DNA of 7,863 nucleotides from Desulfotomaculum sp. (GTDB lineage: Bacteria > Bacillota > Desulfotomaculia > Desulfotomaculales > Desulfohalotomaculaceae): positions 7,368-15,230 of the forward strand of contig JAJOKN010000059.1 in assembly GCA_021129815.1 (NCBI GenBank), read 5' to 3'. The notes beneath the pieces were generated by a model. It had not been told where the DNA came from and made no database searches. It saw only the letters and a program-made list of their open reading frames with translations. A program made the translations under genes and the position numbers. Positions within the stretch are counted from its first letter, which is position 1; each line of letters begins with the position of its first letter. This document shows, in pieces, positions 5,753 to 7,863 of the stretch.

Positions 5753-6042
5753 GTTTTACAGCAAGAGAATTTTTGAAGGGAGACAACAAATTTGCACCTG
5801 ATGCCAGCGTAACTAGAGCACAGCTTACAGCACTGCTAGTAAAGCTGTTGAAGCTACAAGAAGACAGCACAAGCATACCGTTCAAAGACGTGCCGAGTAA
5901 CGCATGGTATGCGAAAGCGATAGGAGCAGCAGTAAAAGCGGGCTTAATAGCAGGCTACAGCAAAGACGTATTTGCGCCTGATGATGAAATAACAAAGGTT
6001 AAAACATACGGCAGCCTTATTAGCTTTAAAAGGCTGCTTTAA
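5743..6042 (+). pseudogene. Remnant of an S-layer homology (SLH) domain protein gene, truncated at both ends
   Basis: The frame is open from 5743 (a TAA precedes it at 5740-5742) to TAA at 6040-6042, with no ATG start and no ribosome site worth naming; the first possible start is TTG 5773. It encodes the second half of one SLH repeat (EFLKGDNKFAPDASVTRAQ, then LTALLVKLLKL) and most of the next (FKDVPSNAWYAKAIGAAVKAG, continuing LIAGYSKDVFAPDDEITK). SLH domains anchor proteins to pyruvylated secondary cell-wall polymer outside the cell. Here the first repeat lacks its opening helix, the second stops at the ITR position and runs into an unrelated VKTYGSLISFKRLL, and there is no signal peptide or other domain. 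I infer a deletion remnant of a larger S-layer protein gene. A short expressed peptide is possible but unlikely. Confidence 0.75.
6010..6038 (-). terminator. Hairpin between the convergent SLH remnant and rqcH
   Basis: Arms GGCAGCCTT (6010-6018) and AAGGCTGCT (6030-6038) give nine pairs with one terminal G-U and an 11-nt loop. It lies 6 nt beyond the rqcH stop codon (TAG, 6044-6046 on the - strand). T-tracts are poor on both sides (TATGTTTT on the -, TTTAAGCTATTTT on the +), so it may act weakly in both directions. Confidence 0.5.
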
Positions 6043-6043
6043 G

Positions 6044-7819
6044 CTATTTTGATGTGCTGTCGCTAGTTGTGCTGAATTCCTCAGGTTTGACTATTACTGT
6101 TTTATAGTTGTCGTAAATTACAAATCCAGGTTTTGCGCCTTTTGATTTTTTTACGTTTTTTATGTATGTATAATCAACAGGCACTTTGCTGGAATTGCGT
6201 GCTTTGCTGTAATATGCAGCTAGCTGAGCTGCTTTTTTGATTATGACATCGTCGATTTCTTTGCCTTCTGTTTTAATTATTACGTGTGAACCGGGTATTT
6301 CCTTTGTATGCAGCCATATATCATGTGGCTTTGCTAAGCGGTGCGTTAAATATTCATTTTGTCGATTGTTTTTGCCTACCATTATTATTACGTCATCGAT
6401 TTTATACTTTAAGATGTTAGACGATATGTCTTTTTTATCATTTCTTTTCTTTTTTTCCTGAGATTTTTTTATATACCCTTGTTCTTCTAACTCCGATTCT
6501 ATTTCCAACAATTCTTCTAGACTTTTTGCCATTTTTATATAATGTTCGACGTTTTCTAAGTAACCTAATTCTTGCTCTGCAGTTTTTAAGTGTTGTGTTA
6601 CATTTTCAATTGTTTTTTTGGCTTTGTTGTATTTTTTAAAGTAAGCCTGTGCGTTTTCAGCTGGTGACAGCTCAGGATTGAGTTCAATAGTTACTTTATC
6701 GAGATTTTCAGAGTAAAAATTTTCAAGTTCAATTTTATCCATTCCTTTTTTCAGCAAATGCATGTTGGCTGTCAATAACTCGCCATAAGTGCGCCATTTA
6801 TCCTTTTGATTTGCTGATTGTAAACTCTTTTTGTGCTTTGAAATTTTGTTTTTGAGTTTACTTATATTTTGTTTGACGATAGTCAACAATGAGTTCATTT
6901 TTGATTGTATCTGGCTTTGATAGTACTTTTGTTCATAAAACTTTTCCAGCACTGAACTCATTGATGAGCTTACTATTTTGTGGTTTTCAAATTGTATGAG
7001 TTTAAAGGCAGCAAAGTCTATGACGTTGCTATCTTTATCCAATACCAAAACAGGAGAAAATTTATGCTGTTTCAAGTCAGTGCATATTTGGCTTAACTGC
7101 TGCCATACAAGGCGCAGCTCATATTCTCCACAGTAATTTAGCAAGATATCAACTGGCAAATTACAGCGGTAAATTATTTCACGGCACATAAGCGGCGAAA
7201 AGCCTTCTAAATTCTTCTGCAGTATATCGCTCAAGCTTAAATTTTCATCGCTGGATGTGACGAGGTTTATAAAACTTTCTTCAGATAAATTTAAAATATT
7301 TGCTTTGTTATGCGGAGGTGGGGGAATATACTTCTTGCCGGGCAGTACTTCGCGATGTCGGCTTAAGCAATGTGAGTATCGTTTTATAGCATCGATTATT
7401 TGATATTCCCCTTGAGCTTTCTGAACAAGAATTATATTGCTGTGTTTGCCCATTATTTCTATTATCAAAGTTTTTGTTGTTGGGTTTCCAATATCATCTT
7501 TTGTGTCGATGTGGATGTGTAATATGCGGTCAAAGCCTTTTTGAGTTATACTTTGAATTCTTCCTCCTTCCAAATGTTTTCTCAACACCATGCAGAATGT
7601 TGGAGGTGTTGTAGGATTCGACTTTAGGTTTTTTGTAAGGTGAATGCGCGCAAAAGAAGCACTAGAAGATGCTAGAAGATGATAGCGTTCTTTTGAATTG
7701 CTTATGAATATCAATATCTCTTCTTTTAAAGGTTGGTATATCTTTTCTATTCGCCCGCCTATTAATTTTTTACTTAACTCATGACACACAGCACACATGA
7801 CTAACCCATCGTAAGGCAT
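6044..7819 (-). CDS. rqcH: Ribosome quality-control factor RqcH (NFACT / FbpA-like protein)
   Basis: This 591-residue protein is full length for the NFACT family (bacterial RqcH, often annotated as fibronectin-binding protein FbpA). RqcH binds 50S subunits blocked by peptidyl-tRNA and recruits tRNA-Ala to add C-terminal alanine tails for degradation. The N-terminal NFACT-N domain starts MPYDGLVMCAVCHEL and holds GGRIEKIYQP (21-30), the functionally important D97-R98 pair in GFDRIL, and EIMGKHSNIIL (121-131). The middle (about 290-460) is helical, charged and likely coiled-coil. The C-terminal NFACT-R (DUF814) domain shows HDIWLHTKEIPGSHVII (499-515) and KGAKPGFVIYDNYKTVIVKP (560-579). The ATG at 7819 follows a strong AAAGGAGA site. 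It is transcribed alone, facing the genes to its left. The name FbpA is historical; surface binding is not supported by any signal peptide. Confidence 0.95.
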   Translation of the reverse strand: MPYDGLVMCAVCHELSKKLIGGRIEKIYQPLKEEILIFISNSKERYHLLASSSASFARIHLTKNLKSNPTTPPTFCMVLRKHLEGGRIQSITQKGFDRILHIHIDTKDDIGNPTTKTLIIEIMGKHSNIILVQKAQGEYQIIDAIKRYSHCLSRHREVLPGKKYIPPPPHNKANILNLSEESFINLVTSSDENLSLSDILQKNLEGFSPLMCREIIYRCNLPVDILLNYCGEYELRLVWQQLSQICTDLKQHKFSPVLVLDKDSNVIDFAAFKLIQFENHKIVSSSMSSVLEKFYEQKYYQSQIQSKMNSLLTIVKQNISKLKNKISKHKKSLQSANQKDKWRTYGELLTANMHLLKKGMDKIELENFYSENLDKVTIELNPELSPAENAQAYFKKYNKAKKTIENVTQHLKTAEQELGYLENVEHYIKMAKSLEELLEIESELEEQGYIKKSQEKKKRNDKKDISSNILKYKIDDVIIMVGKNNRQNEYLTHRLAKPHDIWLHTKEIPGSHVIIKTEGKEIDDVIIKKAAQLAAYYSKARNSSKVPVDYTYIKNVKKSKGAKPGFVIYDNYKTVIVKPEEFSTTSDSTSK

Positions 7820-7830
7820 ATCTTATAAAA

Positions 7831-7858
7831 TCTCCTTTCATGAGTTAATTATAACATA
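7831..7858 (-). promoter_or_regulatory. rqcH: rqcH ribosome site and extended -10 promoter
   Basis: On the - strand TATAAT (7848-7853) is preceded by TG and one base (TGTTATAAT), an extended -10 element. AAAGGAGA (7831-7838) follows, about 11 nt before the ATG. The -35 position falls beyond the window edge. The predicted leader is only about 20 nt, leaving little room for a regulatory RNA. Confidence 0.7.
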
Positions 7859-7863
7859 ACAAG

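Noticed and set aside
5773..6042. Complete small SLH protein starting at TTG 5773
   Set aside because: SLH homology begins before that codon, no ribosome site precedes it and no signal peptide is present; a remnant fits better.
7662..7681. 10-bp tandem repeat CTAGAAGATG inside rqcH
   Set aside because: It is not a multiple of three, but the frame and the family length of this segment are normal, so it is probably chance in the HLLASSSASF coding stretch.

Overview
The window looks like a low-G+C, probably anaerobic Firmicute (Clostridia). Several features point this way: the A/T-rich spacers, strong AGGAG-type ribosome sites, a CCA-encoding tRNA gene, an S-layer homology (SLH) fragment, an Rpn-type nuclease/transposase tail, and use of the oxygen-sensitive tyrosine lyase ThiH for thiamine synthesis. 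A thermophilic Thermoanaerobacterales-like host is my guess and cannot be proved from this sequence.

Layout. Bases 1-167 hold the C-terminal end of an Rpn/PD-(D/E)XK family gene, followed by a short purine-rich spacer with a perfect 12-bp tandem repeat. A tight thiamine cluster follows, thiH-thiF-thiE (247-2618, + strand). Its products serve the thiazole branch (ThiH, ThiF) and the coupling of thiazole and pyrimidine phosphates (ThiE). No TPP riboswitch or other thi gene is visible, so the head of the pathway must lie elsewhere. A terminator-like hairpin just after thiE contains the -35 box of the next promoter, which drives a tRNA-Arg(UCU) gene (2703-2779).

The middle of the window is a cell-envelope or glycan neighbourhood on the + strand. 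It holds a DUF2334-type polysaccharide deacetylase-like protein (2967-3710), a GT4-type glycosyltransferase (3903-5096) and a GNAT acetyltransferase (4997-5752). The acetyltransferase starts about 100 nt inside the glycosyltransferase gene, from a TTG codon behind a strong GGAGGT site. These three could make and modify one glycan or glycolipid; that is inference from function and proximity. Right after them lies a remnant of an S-layer protein gene, cut at both ends (5743-6042).

The right side is a complete gene on the - strand for RqcH (NFACT/FbpA-like), the ribosome quality-control factor (6044-7819). It has its own ribosome site and an extended -10 promoter at the window edge, and it converges on the SLH remnant across a shared hairpin. 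No CRISPR array, rRNA, complete insertion sequence or phage gene was seen.
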